Assembly: GCF_001618005.1 (NCBI RefSeq)
Contig: NZ_LQXA01000053.1
Location: forward strand, 100,739 to 164,738
DNA length: 64,000 nt
DNA from: Clavibacter tessellarius
GTDB taxonomy: Bacteria; Actinomycetota; Actinomycetes; Actinomycetales; Microbacteriaceae
Direction: 5' to 3'
Positions 11,070-18,946 of this stretch are shown here, one piece after another. The notes below the pieces were generated by a model. It saw only the letters and a program-made list of their open reading frames with translations, was not told the DNA's origin and did not search any database. Positions within the stretch are counted from its first letter, which is position 1; every line of letters starts with the position of its first letter. The position numbers were made by a program, and so were the translations under genes.

Positions 11070-12626
11070 GTGCGGCGACCCGGCCGGCGCGGCTCGACGG
11101 CCGCCCCTGTCGCCGACCGGTCGCCCGCGGACGCCGCGTCGCGGTCGGGCGGCGGCGGTGCGGCCGTCAAGGCCGTCGGATGGGGTTGGCGCCACGCCGG
11201 CCGGAGCGCCTGGGCCGTCCGCGACGTCGATCTCGTCATCGAGCCGGGGGAGCGCGTGCTGCTCCTCGGCGCATCCGGCGCGGGAAAGACCACGCTGCTG
11301 CATGCGCTCGCGGGCGTCCTCGGGGGCGACGACGAGGGCGAGAGCCGGGGCGAGCTGCGCGTCGACGGCGTGGATCCGGCCGGCCAGCGTGGTCGTGCCG
11401 GCCTCGTGCTGCAGGACCCGGACGCGCAGGTGATCCTCTCCCGCGTCGGCGACGACGTCGCGTTCGGCTGCGAGAACCTGGGCGTCCCGCGGGACGAGAT
11501 CTGGATCCGCGTCCGCGACGCCCTCGACGCCGTCGGCCTCGACGTCGAGCTCGACCGGTCGACGACCGCGCTCTCGGGCGGCCAGAAGCAGCGGCTCGCG
11601 CTCGCGGGCGTCCTCGCGATGCGGCCCGGCCTCCTGCTCCTCGACGAGCCCACGGCCAACCTCGATCCCGAGGGCGTCGGCGAGGTGCGCCGCGCGGTGG
11701 AGCGCGTGGTCGCGTCCACGGGCACGACGCTCGTGGTCATCGAGCACCGCGTCGCCGTCTGGCGGGACCTGGTCGACCGGGTGGTCGTCCTCGGGGCGGA
11801 CGGCGGGATCCTCGCCGACGGCGCGCCCGACGACGTGCTCCGCGACCAGGGCGCCTCCCTCGCGGCGGCCGGCGTGTGGGTCCCCGGTCGGGAGCCGGCG
11901 GCGCCCGACCGCGCCCCGGCGGCGCCCTCCCCGCTGCTCCGGGCCGATGGCCTCGCGGTGGGGCGACGGCGTGGTGTCGCCGTGGCGGAGGATGTCTCGC
12001 TGACCCTGTCCGCGGGACGCGTCGCGGCGCTCACGGGACCCAACGGCGGCGGCAAGAGCACGCTCGCGCTCACGCTCGGCGGGCTCCTGCCCGCCGTCTC
12101 CGGCCGGGTGGTCGCCGAGGGCCCGCTCGCGGACGGCCTCGACGCGGATCCGTCCGCCTGGCGCTCGCGCGAGCTCGCCGCCCGCATCGGCACCGTCTTC
12201 CAGGACCCGGAGCACCAGTTCCTCGCGGCGACCGTCCGCGCAGAGCTGAAGGTGGGGCCCCGCGCCGTCGGCGCCGACCCGGCGACGTCCGCGCGACGCG
12301 TCGACGAGCTCCTCGTGCGCCTCCGGCTCGACGGCCTCGCCCAGGCCAACCCCTTCACGCTGTCCGGGGGCGAGAAGCGCCGGCTGTCCGTGGCCACCGC
12401 GCTCGCGACGGCCCCGCGCCTCCTCGTCCTCGACGAGCCGACCTTCGGCCAGGACGCCCGCACCTGGGCGGAGCTCGTCGCGCTGCTCGCCGACCTCGTC
12501 GACCGCGAGGGCGTCGGCGTGCTCGCCGTGACGCACGACGAGGACCTCGTGGAGGCGCTCGCGGACGACGTGCTCCGCCTGGCTCCCGCCGCCGCGGCAC
12601 CCGCGCGGCTCCGGGTGGTCCGGTGA
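11070..12626 (+). CDS. ykoD: thiamine/HMP ECF transporter, duplicated ATPase YkoD
   Basis: A fused ECF ATPase of 518 residues with two nucleotide-binding domains. Domain 1: Walker A GASGAGKTT, Q-loop VLQDPDAQ, signature LSGGQKQR, Walker B LLLLDEP. Domain 2: Walker A GPNGGGKST, Q-loop VFQDPEHQF, signature LSGGEKRR, Walker B LLVLDEP, and a terminal H-loop TVTHDE-like AVTHDED. Start GTG at 11070 is two bases after ykoE stops. Its last bases overlap the ykoC start (GTGA). It powers uptake through YkoE and YkoC. Both ATP sites look complete. Confidence 0.94.
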   Translation: MRRPGRRGSTAAPVADRSPADAASRSGGGGAAVKAVGWGWRHAGRSAWAVRDVDLVIEPGERVLLLGASGAGKTTLLHALAGVLGGDDEGESRGELRVDGVDPAGQRGRAGLVLQDPDAQVILSRVGDDVAFGCENLGVPRDEIWIRVRDALDAVGLDVELDRSTTALSGGQKQRLALAGVLAMRPGLLLLDEPTANLDPEGVGEVRRAVERVVASTGTTLVVIEHRVAVWRDLVDRVVVLGADGGILADGAPDDVLRDQGASLAAAGVWVPGREPAAPDRAPAAPSPLLRADGLAVGRRRGVAVAEDVSLTLSAGRVAALTGPNGGGKSTLALTLGGLLPAVSGRVVAEGPLADGLDADPSAWRSRELAARIGTVFQDPEHQFLAATVRAELKVGPRAVGADPATSARRVDELLVRLRLDGLAQANPFTLSGGEKRRLSVATALATAPRLLVLDEPTFGQDARTWAELVALLADLVDREGVGVLAVTHDEDLVEALADDVLRLAPAAAAPARLRVVR

Positions 12627-13417
12627 GCGCCGCGATCCGCGAGCCAGCGCCCGCCGCGCGTGCGACCGGCCTCGCCGCCGTGAACCCGGTCGCCCGGCTC
12701 GCCGCCGCGCTCGTCCTGACCCTCGCGCTCGTCCTCAGCCTCGACGTGGTGTCCGCCGGTGCCGCGCTCGCGCTCGAGCTGCTGCTGCTCCCGCTCACCG
12801 GGATCCGCGTCCGGTCCCTCCTCGTCCGGGGCATCCCGATCTGGATCGCGGCCCCGGGCGCGGGCCTCACGATCCTGCTCTACGGGCGCACCTCGGGAGA
12901 CGTCTACGCGCAGTTCCTCCTCGTGGTGGTGAGCGAGGGTTCCGTGCTGCTGGCCCTCGCGACGACGCTCCGCGTGCTCGCGGTCGGCATCGCGTCGCTC
13001 ATCCTCTTCTCGGACGTGGACCCGACCGACCTCGCCGACGGCCTCGCGCAGGTGTGGCGCCTCCCGTCGCGGTTCGTCCTGGGTGCCCTCGCGGGCGTCC
13101 GCCTGGTCGGGCTGCTGCTCGACGACTGGCGCTCGCTCGAGCTCGCCCGGCGGGCCCGCGGGGTCGCCGACCGGGGCCGCGTGCGTCGGTTCGCGGGGCA
13201 GGCGTTCGCGCTGCTGGTCCTCTCCATCCGCCGCGGCAGCAAGCTCGCGACCGCGATGGAGGCGCGCGGCTTCGGCGGACCGGGCGCCCGGACCTGGGCG
13301 CGCCCCAGCGTCGTCGGTCGGCGCGAGCACCTGGTGGTCGTGGTGGCCGTGCTCGTCGCCGCGGTGTCCGTCGGCGCGGCCGTCGCGGCCGGGACGTGGG
13401 ACTTCGTTGCCGCCTGA
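12623..13417 (+). CDS. ykoC: ECF transporter transmembrane coupling subunit YkoC
   Basis: The T component (CbiQ/EcfT type), 264 residues. It starts at a GTG whose TGA belongs to ykoD. Several hydrophobic segments occur at about 20-50, 60-80 and 105-125. The coupling-helix region is recognisable from RLPSRFVLGALAGVRLVGLLLDD and LARRARGV, followed by SKLATAMEARGFG with the family's A-R-G motif that docks into the ATPases. A final membrane helix closes the protein. The third gene of the TPP-controlled ykoEDC operon; its 3' end overlaps the downstream kinase frame by about 11 bases. Confidence 0.92.
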   Translation: MSAAIREPAPAARATGLAAVNPVARLAAALVLTLALVLSLDVVSAGAALALELLLLPLTGIRVRSLLVRGIPIWIAAPGAGLTILLYGRTSGDVYAQFLLVVVSEGSVLLALATTLRVLAVGIASLILFSDVDPTDLADGLAQVWRLPSRFVLGALAGVRLVGLLLDDWRSLELARRARGVADRGRVRRFAGQAFALLVLSIRRGSKLATAMEARGFGGPGARTWARPSVVGRREHLVVVVAVLVAAVSVGAAVAAGTWDFVAA

Positions 13418-13955
13418 CGCGGGGGAGCGGCGCCCCGCGCTGGTCCTCGTCGACGGCCCGAGCGGATCCGGCAAGTCGACGCTCGCCGACGCCCTCGTCC
13501 GCGACGGCGATCCGGCCGCGCAGCTCCCGCCGGGCGCGCAGCTGCTCCGCCTCGACGACGTCTACCCGGGCTGGGACGGTCTCGAGCGGGCGTCACGGCA
13601 CCTCGAGCGGCACGTCCTGCCGGAGATGCGGCCGGGCGGGCGCCCCCGGTGGCGCCGCTGGGACTGGGCGGCCGACGCGCCCGCCGAGTGGCACGACCTC
13701 GACCCCGACCGGCCGCTCGTGGTCGAGGGCTGCGGGTCCCTCACGCGGATCGCGGCGGCGCTGGCTACGCACCGCATCTGGGTCGAGGCCGACGACGACG
13801 TCCGACGGGCCCGCGCCATCGCGCGCGACGGCGAGGCCTTCGCCGCCGAGTGGGAGCGCTGGGACGCCCAGTGGCGCGACCACATCGCCCGGGAGGGTCC
13901 GCGCGCCCTGGCCGACGTCGTCGTCCGGACGGACGCCGCCGTGACGCCCGGGTAG
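13407..13955 (+). CDS. small P-loop kinase-like ATPase coupled to ykoC
   Basis: A protein of about 182 residues with Walker A GPSGSGKST, the segment LLRLDDVYPGWDGL, a possible Walker B in LVVEGCGS, and an arginine-rich lid (DDDVRRARAIARDGEAF). It ends with the DWAQ-like WERWDAQWRDHIA. The layout is that of uridine-kinase/NMP-kinase-like proteins, but the substrate is not identifiable. I propose the TTG at 13407, which overlaps the end of ykoC; no better in-frame start was found. Its position as fourth cistron of a TPP-controlled uptake operon makes a role in phosphorylating an imported pyrimidine or thiazole precursor worth considering. That is inference only. Confidence 0.6.
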   Translation: MPPDAGERRPALVLVDGPSGSGKSTLADALVRDGDPAAQLPPGAQLLRLDDVYPGWDGLERASRHLERHVLPEMRPGGRPRWRRWDWAADAPAEWHDLDPDRPLVVEGCGSLTRIAAALATHRIWVEADDDVRRARAIARDGEAFAAEWERWDAQWRDHIAREGPRALADVVVRTDAAVTPG

Positions 13956-13958
13956 CCT
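13953..13958 (+). promoter_or_regulatory. -10 box TAGCCT, leaderless start at 13965
   Basis: TAGCCT ends six bases before ATG 13965, within the end of the kinase gene. It gives the next gene its own promoter. Confidence 0.5.
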
Positions 13959-13964
13959 GAGGCC

Positions 13965-14237
13965 ATGACCGATTCCGCACCCACCGACGTCCGCTACCTC
14001 GCCGTCTTCGCCGACGGCCCCCTCGAAGGCACCACCGAGACGCGCGTGCTCGTGGACGGCGGGCACGACGAGACCATCAGCACCCTGTCCGCCGTCGAGG
14101 GCAAGGAGGCCCTCTTCCAGTACCGCGCCGGTGAGGTGACCGAGGTCGCGGGTGAGAAGCGCGTGACGTACTCGTTCGTGGCCGACGGCAGCGACGACGT
14201 CCTCGGCGAGGGCGACGACGAGTCCCTCGAGCTCTGA
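13965..14237 (+). CDS. small acidic conserved hypothetical protein
   Basis: A protein of 90 residues, strongly acidic toward the C-terminus (DGSDDVLGEGDDESLEL). A beta-rich core reads YLAVFADGPLEGTTETRVLVDG and ALFQYRAGEVTEVAG. I do not recognise a characterised family, although the pattern looks like short actinobacterial proteins of unknown function. No membrane segment or signal peptide. It converges with the zincin gene and shares a strong bidirectional hairpin with it. Confidence 0.65.
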   Translation: MTDSAPTDVRYLAVFADGPLEGTTETRVLVDGGHDETISTLSAVEGKEALFQYRAGEVTEVAGEKRVTYSFVADGSDDVLGEGDDESLEL

Positions 14238-14270
14238 TCCGGACCTCGGCCGGCGCCTGAGCGCCGATCC

Positions 14271-14308
14271 CGACGGCCCCGGCCCGCGCGATGCGGCCGG
14301 GGCCGTCG
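14271..14308. terminator. bidirectional hairpin between 13965 gene and zincin gene
   Basis: A perfect 14-bp stem (CGACGGCCCCGGCC and its complement) with a 10-base loop at a convergent junction. Confidence 0.7.
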
Positions 14309-14326
14309 CGCGTCCGGCGTCCGGCG

Positions 14327-14677
14327 TCAGGCCCAGCCCAGCTCGTGCAGGCGGTCGTCGTCGATGCCGTGGAAGTGGGCGATCTCGTGCACGAGCGTCA
14401 CGTGCACCAGGTCGCGGAGGTCCTCGAGATCGTCCACCTCGTGCAGGTGGGGCTCCCGGTACACGACGATCCGATCCGGCATCTCGCCGAACCCGTACTG
14501 CCCGCGCTCGGTCATCGCGACGCCGTCGTAGAGCCCGAGCAGGCCGAGGGACCCGTCCTCGGGCCGGTCTTCCACCACGAACACGACGTTGTCGAGGCCG
14601 TCGACCATCTCGTCCGGCAGGGCGTCGAGCTCGTCGACCACCAGTCGCTCGAAGTCCTCGGGGTCGCAGTGCAGCAC
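14327..14677 (-). CDS. metallopeptidase-like zincin (HExxH)
   Basis: A protein of 116 residues of the short zincin family found in actinobacteria. The zinc-binding helix HEIAHFHGID sits at about residues 97-106, preceded by IVVYREPHLHEV. It is cytosolic, with no signal peptide. Members are predicted proteases, but I know of no proven substrate. The start GTG at 14677 follows GAGG by eight bases and gives the typical N-terminus LHCDPEDFERLV. All residues of the HExxH motif plus the third ligand candidate (D or H within HGID) are present. Confidence 0.75.
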   Translation of the reverse strand: MLHCDPEDFERLVVDELDALPDEMVDGLDNVVFVVEDRPEDGSLGLLGLYDGVAMTERGQYGFGEMPDRIVVYREPHLHEVDDLEDLRDLVHVTLVHEIAHFHGIDDDRLHELGWA

Positions 14678-14720
14678 GGTGCCAGCCTCGCACGCCGCGG
14701 GCCGCGGCTGGACCGCACGG

Positions 14721-14803
14721 GGACGGCGGAAGGGCCGAGGACGAGGACGGCCGGGACGGCGGAAGGGCCCAGACGAGGGAAGGGCCCAGACGACGAAAGG
14801 GCC
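14721..14803. repeat. four degenerate copies of a 16-base terminator-arm unit
   Basis: GGACGGCGGAAGGGCC occurs exactly at 14721-14736 and 14754-14769. Related copies AGACGAGGGAAGGGCC (14771-14786) and AGACGACGAAAGGGCC (14788-14803) follow. The last copy includes the left arm of the hairpin at 14797-14828, so the array looks like tandem amplification of one arm. Confidence 0.6.
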
Positions 14804-14828
14804 GGGACCCTCTCGGATCCCGGCCCTT
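14797..14828 (-). terminator. terminator of tRNA-His
   Basis: Stem of about 13 bp (AAGGGCCGGGAYCC type) just downstream of the tRNA in its direction of transcription. An A/T-containing arm supplies a short T-run on the minus strand. Confidence 0.55.
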
Positions 14829-14833
14829 CCCGG

Positions 14834-14910
14834 TGGGGTGGACGACGGGGCTCGAACCCGCGACTTCCGGCTCCACAAGCCAGCGCTCTGCCAACTGAGC
14901 TACGCCCACC
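14834..14910 (-). tRNA. tRNA-His (GTG)
   Basis: Read on the minus strand it folds into a full cloverleaf. The anticodon loop is TTGTGGA with anticodon GTG, and the T-loop is TTCGAGC. The acceptor stem has the extra 5' G (position -1) facing C73, which identifies tRNA-His. The CCA end is encoded. Confidence 0.95.
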
Positions 14911-14953
14911 ATGCGGCCGATCCCCCTCTCGCGGACGGCCATGAATGAGGATA

Positions 14954-15574
14954 CTACAGCCGCGGAGCCCACGCGGACGTCACGTCCGCGGAGATGGCCT
15001 GCACGTCCTCGGTCGCCGGTCCCGGCGCCGGCACGAAGGCGGCGCGGCGGTAGTACTCGAGCTCGCGGATGGACTCGAGGATGTCCGCGAGGGCGCGGTG
15101 CCCGCCGTTCTTGGCGGGGGAGTTGAAGTAGATCCGGGGGAACCACTCCTTGGCGAGCACCTTGATGGAGGAGACGTCGACGCTGCGGTAGTGCAGGTGC
15201 GCGTCCACGCGCGGCATGTACTTGGCGAGGAACGCGCGGTCGGTGCCGATCGTGTTGCCCGCGATGGGCGCCTTGCCGCCGTTGGGGACGTGCTGCAGGA
15301 GGTACTCGAGCACCGCGAACTCGGCGTCGGCGAGGCTGACTCCCGCAGGAATCTCCTCGAGGAGCCCCGAGGAGCGGTGCATGTCGGTGACGAACTCGCC
15401 CATGTTCGCCAGGGCTGCGGGATCCGGGTTGATGACGATGCTGAAGCCCGCGTCGACGGGGACGAGGTCGAAGTCGGTGACGACGACCGCGACCTCCACC
15501 AGCTCGTCGATCGCGAGGTCGAGCCCCGTCATCTCGCAGTCGATCCACACCAGCCGGTCCGCGTTGTTGCCCAT
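14954..15574 (-). CDS. orn: oligoribonuclease
   Basis: A DEDDh 3'-5' exoribonuclease of 206 residues that degrades di- to pentanucleotides, including pGpG from c-di-GMP turnover. Exo I motif WIDCEMTGLD is at about 10-19. Exo II lies around NTIGTDRAFLAKYMP and Exo III around YRSVDVSSIKVL, then HRALADILESIREL with the catalytic His/Asp. The start ATG at 15574 lies six bases behind a TAGGAT box, so the message is probably leaderless. It is divergent from a small membrane protein gene. Strong assignment. Confidence 0.95.
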   Translation of the reverse strand: MGNNADRLVWIDCEMTGLDLAIDELVEVAVVVTDFDLVPVDAGFSIVINPDPAALANMGEFVTDMHRSSGLLEEIPAGVSLADAEFAVLEYLLQHVPNGGKAPIAGNTIGTDRAFLAKYMPRVDAHLHYRSVDVSSIKVLAKEWFPRIYFNSPAKNGGHRALADILESIRELEYYRRAAFVPAPGPATEDVQAISADVTSAWAPRL

Positions 15575-15580
15575 CCCCCG

Positions 15581-15586
15581 ATCCTA
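15581..15586 (-). promoter_or_regulatory. -10 box TAGGAT, leaderless start of orn
   Basis: Minus-strand TAGGAT ends six bases before the orn ATG; no Shine-Dalgarno fits between them. Confidence 0.55.
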
Positions 15587-15618
15587 TCGGCGGCCCCGGA
15601 CGGACCATCGTCGCCGCC

Positions 15619-15624
15619 TACCAT
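15619..15624 (+). promoter_or_regulatory. -10 box TACCAT, leaderless start at 15631
   Basis: TACCAT ends six bases before GTG 15631, mirroring the orn promoter on the opposite strand. Confidence 0.45.
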
Positions 15625-15630
15625 GGGGGA

Positions 15631-15846
15631 GTGATCACCCTCCTCGCCGTCCTCCTCCTCGTCAACGGCATCTGGAACGTCGTCGTCTGGCCGCAGTTCC
15701 TGAAGCGCGTCGCCAAGGACCCGCGCGCTCGCGCCGCCGACGGGTCGCGCACGCCCTTCTACACGGTGCACCTCGTGCTGGTGTCGGTGTCGCTCCTCCT
15801 CGCGGCCCTCTCGATCGCGGCCGCCGTCGTCGCGTTCCTGTCCTGA
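15631..15846 (+). CDS. small membrane protein, SCO4848 family
   Basis: A 71-residue protein with two membrane helices: about 1-20 (ITLLAVLLLVNGIWNVVVWPQF) and 44-70. The connecting loop is basic (KRVAKDPRARAADGSRTPFYTVH). This matches the actinobacterial SCO4848 family of unknown function. Orientation is probably N-out or N-in with the basic loop cytosolic. The frame ends in CTGACC, where the thioredoxin-like frame begins. Confidence 0.7.
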   Translation: MITLLAVLLLVNGIWNVVVWPQFLKRVAKDPRARAADGSRTPFYTVHLVLVSVSLLLAALSIAAAVVAFLS

Positions 15847-15884
15847 CCTCCGCCGAGGACACGGGCGCGTCCGTCGTCCGCGTC

Positions 15885-16187
15885 GTGATGTACTCCTCGC
15901 TGTTCTGCGTGCCGTGCCAGGCCACCCGCCGCGTCCTCACCGAGGTGCATCGGCTGCTGCCCTGGCTCCCGGTCGAGGAGCTCGACGTCGCGGCGCACCC
16001 CGACCGCGCGGAGGAGGAGCGGATCCGCTCGACCCCGACCATCCTCGTCTTCGCCGGCGCCCGGCAGGTCCTGCGCGCCGAGGGCGTGCCGACCGCGCCG
16101 CAGGTGCTGCAGGCGGTGGCGCGGGCGCTGGACGACGGAGCCGCCTCGACGCCGGGCAGCGGCCCCGGAGCGGCGGGACCCGCGTAG
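15885..16187 (+). CDS. thioredoxin-like protein (CVPC)
   Basis: A small thioredoxin-fold protein with redox centre CVPC in MYSSLFCVPCQATRR, an acidic strand VEELDVAAHPDRAEE, and the cis-proline strand STPTILVF. Its C-terminal tail is Gly/Ala/Pro-rich. The start is uncertain: GTG 15885 or ATG 15888 leaves a very short first strand. A CTG at 15843, overlapping the upstream TGA, would give a full strand (SVVRVVMYSS). I give the first standard start. It is likely a cytosolic disulfide reductase; partner unknown. Confidence 0.65.
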   Translation: MMYSSLFCVPCQATRRVLTEVHRLLPWLPVEELDVAAHPDRAEEERIRSTPTILVFAGARQVLRAEGVPTAPQVLQAVARALDDGAASTPGSGPGAAGPA

Positions 16188-16201
16188 TACCCTCGTCACG
16201 A

Positions 16202-16277
16202 CCCCCTGTAGCTCAATGGATAGAGCATCGGCCTTCTAATCCGACGGTTGCGCGTTCGAGTCGCGCCGGGGGGACCA
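16202..16277 (+). tRNA. tRNA-Arg (TCT)
   Basis: Full cloverleaf: acceptor CCCCCTG pairs with CGGGGGG, D-arm GCTCAATGGATAGAGC, anticodon loop CTTCTAA (anticodon TCT), T-arm GCGCGTTCGAGTCGCGC, discriminator A and encoded CCA. Confidence 0.95.
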
Positions 16278-16304
16278 GCGCTGTCGCGGCCCGCCGGATC
16301 ACCG

Positions 16305-16310
16305 TAGATT
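16305..16310 (+). promoter_or_regulatory. -10 box TAGATT, leaderless start of nadE
   Basis: TAGATT ends seven bases before the nadE ATG, with no ribosome-binding site between. Confidence 0.5.
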
Positions 16311-16317
16311 TGGGCGC

Positions 16318-17139
16318 ATGCGCGACATCCAGTCACAGATCATCGACGCCCTCGAGGTGCGTCCCACCATCGATCCCGCCGACGAGGTCCGGAAGCGCGT
16401 CGACTTCCTCAAGGCCTACCTGCGGTCGACCGGCGCGGAGGGCTTCGTCCTCGGCGTCAGCGGCGGCCAGGACTCCTCCCTCGCGGGTCGGCTCGCCCAG
16501 CTGGCCGTCGAGGAGCTGGCGGCCGAGGGCGTGCGCGCCGACTTCGTCGCCGTGCGGCTGCCCTACGGCGTCCAGGCCGACGAGGAGGACGCGCAGCTCG
16601 CGCTGCGGTTCATCCAGCCGAAGGCGAGCGTCGTCTTCGACATCAAGCGCGCGGTGGACGGCTTCGAGGCGGAGTACGCCGACGCGGCGGGCCACCGGAT
16701 GCTCGACTTCACCAAGGGCAACGTCAAGGCGCGCTCGCGCATGGTCGCCCAGTACGCCCTCGCCGGGCAGGCGCGCCTCCTCGTCGTCGGCACGGACCAC
16801 GCGGCCGAGGCGGTCACGGGCTTCTTCACCAAGTACGGCGACGGCGGTGCCGACGTCCTGCCCCTCACCGGCCTGACCAAGCGCCAGGGCCGCGCCCTGC
16901 TCGAGCACCTGGGCGCGCCCGAGCGGCTCTATCTGAAGGCCCCCACCGCGGATCTCCTCGACGACACGCCCGGGCAGACGGACGAGGCGAACCTGGGCCT
17001 CACCTACGCCGACATCGACGACTTCCTCGAGGGCCGCGATGTCGACGTCGAGGTCGCCGACGCGATCGAGGCGCGGTACGTGAGCACGGAGCACAAGCGC
17101 CGCGTCCCTTCGACCATGTTCGACGACTGGTGGAGGTGA
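16318..17139 (+). CDS. nadE: ammonia-dependent NAD synthetase
   Basis: Final step of NAD synthesis: amidates nicotinic acid adenine dinucleotide using ATP. It has 273 residues. The PP-loop pyrophosphatase motif GVSGGQDSS is near 46-54, [10 protein letters not shown] follows, then [12 protein letters not shown] and the nucleotide-contact [20 protein letters not shown]. The C-terminus carries [12 protein letters not shown], which closes over the active site. There is no glutaminase domain, so it is the single-domain NH3-dependent form like that of E. coli. It is monocistronic, with its own leaderless promoter and a strong terminator. Confidence 0.96.
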   Translation: MRDIQSQIIDALEVRPTIDPADEVRKRVDFLKAYLRSTGAEGFVLGVSGGQDSSLAGRLAQLAVEELAAEGVRADFVAVRLPYGVQADEEDAQLALRFIQPKASVVFDIKRAVDGFEAEYADAAGHRMLDFTKGNVKARSRMVAQYALAGQARLLVVGTDHAAEAVTGFFTKYGDGGADVLPLTGLTKRQGRALLEHLGAPERLYLKAPTADLLDDTPGQTDEANLGLTYADIDDFLEGRDVDVEVADAIEARYVSTEHKRRVPSTMFDDWWR

Positions 17140-17160
17140 TCGCCGCGCCATCCCGGACAT

Positions 17161-17199
17161 GACGACGCCCCGCACCTCGAGGGGATGCGGGGCGTCGTC
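17161..17199. terminator. bidirectional hairpin after nadE
   Basis: A perfect 14-bp stem (GACGACGCCCCGCA and its complement) with an 11-base loop, between the convergent nadE and the membrane-protein gene. Confidence 0.7.
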
Positions 17200-17212
17200 G
17201 CGCGGGGCCGGG

Positions 17213-17911
17213 TCAGCGGCGCTCGGCCTCCGCGGCGCGGGAGTTGGCGGCGGCCGACGACGGCACCGGAGGGCTGTACTGCTCGTCCGGGGACTCGACG
17301 CGACGCTCCGCGACGGTCCGGTCGTCGACTCCGGGGCGCCACGGTTCCGGAACGGGGGCGGCGGCCGGGGCGGCCTCCGGCGCGCGGGCGGCGGGCGCCT
17401 TCGTGGCGGGGGAGTCGTCCTCGAACTGCCAGCGCGCGATGTCGCCCTGGAAGATCTTGCGGGCCCGACCCGGGTGGTGCTGCCACTCGACGATGCGGTC
17501 GCGGAACTCGGCGAGCTGCGTGTCGAACTGGAACCCGAAGCTGCCGCTGCCGCGCTTGAACTCGGTGATCTCGTGCGCCGCCCACGTGGCCGCCGTCGCG
17601 GCGCCCTTGACCGGCATGAGGCGGATGCGGATGTCGGCCTCGCCGGCGGCGCGATCGGCGAGCACGCGCTCCTGCGGGGTGAGGCCGTCCCAGACGGAGG
17701 CCTGGCGCGCCGCGTCGACGAGCGCGCCGATGGCGGCCGCCTTCACCTCGCGGTCGTGGCGCGTGAGGATCCGCTGCGTGGCCCCGCGCGCGATGACCGC
17801 GGCGAGGACGCCGGCCACCACGATGGCCACGAAGGGGACGACGACGCCGGAGAGGAGCTGAGTGCCCCGCTCGGACGCGAGGGCATCGAGGAGATCATTC
17901 CACCACTGCAT
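17213..17911 (-). CDS. membrane-anchored hypothetical protein
   Basis: A 232-residue protein with one N-terminal membrane helix at about 20-42 (LLSGVVVPFVAIVVAGVLAAVI). An alpha-helical cytoplasmic domain of about 130 residues follows, with IGALVDAARQASVWDGLTPQERVLADRAAGEADIR in parts and GFQFDTQLAEFRDRIVEWQ. The Ala/Pro-rich tail reads EPWRPG and SPPVPSSAA. I do not recognise a characterised family; similar proteins are likely in other Microbacteriaceae. The N-in, helix-then-domain layout would let it tether something at the membrane. Confidence 0.6.
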   Translation of the reverse strand: MQWWNDLLDALASERGTQLLSGVVVPFVAIVVAGVLAAVIARGATQRILTRHDREVKAAAIGALVDAARQASVWDGLTPQERVLADRAAGEADIRIRLMPVKGAATAATWAAHEITEFKRGSGSFGFQFDTQLAEFRDRIVEWQHHPGRARKIFQGDIARWQFEDDSPATKAPAARAPEAAPAAAPVPEPWRPGVDDRTVAERRVESPDEQYSPPVPSSAAANSRAAEAERR

Positions 17912-17998
17912 GCGGTGACCGTACCCCGGGCTCCGGCTGCGACCGGGGAGGCGGGGCGGGCGCGTCGCCGCGTCGCGGGGCGCCGTCCGCGACGCGAC

Positions 17999-18235
17999 TC
18001 AGAACCGGAGGCAGTCGACCGCGTCCTGCAGAGCCCAGAAGTCGCCGAGGGGGACGAACCCCTGCGCGTCCCGTCGGAGGCGCTTGGCGCGGAAGCGCTC
18101 GCCCTGCGGCTCGTGCATGCGCTCGACGTAGCCGAGCACGGCGCCGTCCGGCCGGGTGACGCGCAGCAGCCCGTCGTGCAGCTCGCGCACCTGGGCCGCC
18201 GAGCGCGCCAGGGGGGTGTAGGTGATGCTGGGCAT
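17999..18235 (-). CDS. small hypothetical protein
   Basis: A 78-residue basic protein starting at ATG 18235. It reads like a short beta-sheet domain: LLRVTRPDGAVLGYVERMH, then QGFVPLGDFWALQDAVDCLRF. No known motif, membrane segment or signal is seen. It could be a small regulatory or accessory protein. GGAGG precedes the start in the short space upstream. Confidence 0.55.
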   Translation of the reverse strand: MPSITYTPLARSAAQVRELHDGLLRVTRPDGAVLGYVERMHEPQGERFRAKRLRRDAQGFVPLGDFWALQDAVDCLRF

Positions 18236-18405
18236 GGTGTCCTCCGTCCGCGTGCCGCCGGCCCGGCGGTGTCTCGATGTCCCCGAAGCTACGGGGGACC
18301 ACCGACATCGCGACCGGCAGGAATGGGCGGCGTCCGATGACGGTTCCCTCCCATGTCGACCCGTGCGGACCTCGCGCGCGGCGACGGGAAGTAGGTTCAT
18401 CTCTC

Positions 18406-18933
18406 ATGCAGACATTCATCCTCGCCGGCGGCTGCTTCTGGTGCCTCGATGCGGTCTACCGCACGCTCGACGGCGTCCAGGACGTCATCTCCGGCTACAT
18501 CGGCGGACACACCGCCCACCCCTCCTACGACGCCGTGTGCACGGGCGCGACCGGGCACGCCGAGGCGGTGAAGGTGGTCTTCGACGAGGAGGTCATCCCC
18601 GCCGACGTCATCCTCGACGTGTTCTTCACGCTGCACGACCCGCGCCAGCTCAACCGCCAGGGCGCCGACGTCGGCACCCAGTACCGCTCGGCCATGTTCC
18701 CCGCGGACGCCGAGCAGGAGCAGCTGTTCCGCGACGCCATCTCCCGCGCCGGCGAGCTGTGGGACGGCACCGCCGTCACCACGATCGAGCCTGTCGGCAC
18801 CTGGTATGACGCGGAGGACTACCACCAGGACTTCTTCGCGAAGAACCCGGGCCAGGGCTACTGCAACGCGGTCGCCGTGCCCAAGGTCAACAAGGTGCGC
18901 AAGTCGTTCGCGCAGTACGTGCGCGCGGCCTGA
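18406..18933 (+). CDS. msrA: peptide-methionine (S)-S-oxide reductase
   Basis: Repairs oxidised methionine. It has 175 residues, with the catalytic motif GGCFWC at about 8-13, SGYIGGHTAHPSY, GHAEAVKVVFDE, the contact motif HDPRQLNRQGADVGTQYRS and the C-terminal YHQDFFAKNPGQGYC. That last cysteine may serve as a resolving residue. The thiol regenerant would be thioredoxin or a mycothiol system. A TAGGTT box lies eight bases before the ATG, so the message is nearly leaderless. Longer frame upstream is not supported. Confidence 0.96.
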   Translation: MQTFILAGGCFWCLDAVYRTLDGVQDVISGYIGGHTAHPSYDAVCTGATGHAEAVKVVFDEEVIPADVILDVFFTLHDPRQLNRQGADVGTQYRSAMFPADAEQEQLFRDAISRAGELWDGTAVTTIEPVGTWYDAEDYHQDFFAKNPGQGYCNAVAVPKVNKVRKSFAQYVRAA

Positions 18934-18946
18934 CCCACCCTCCCCG

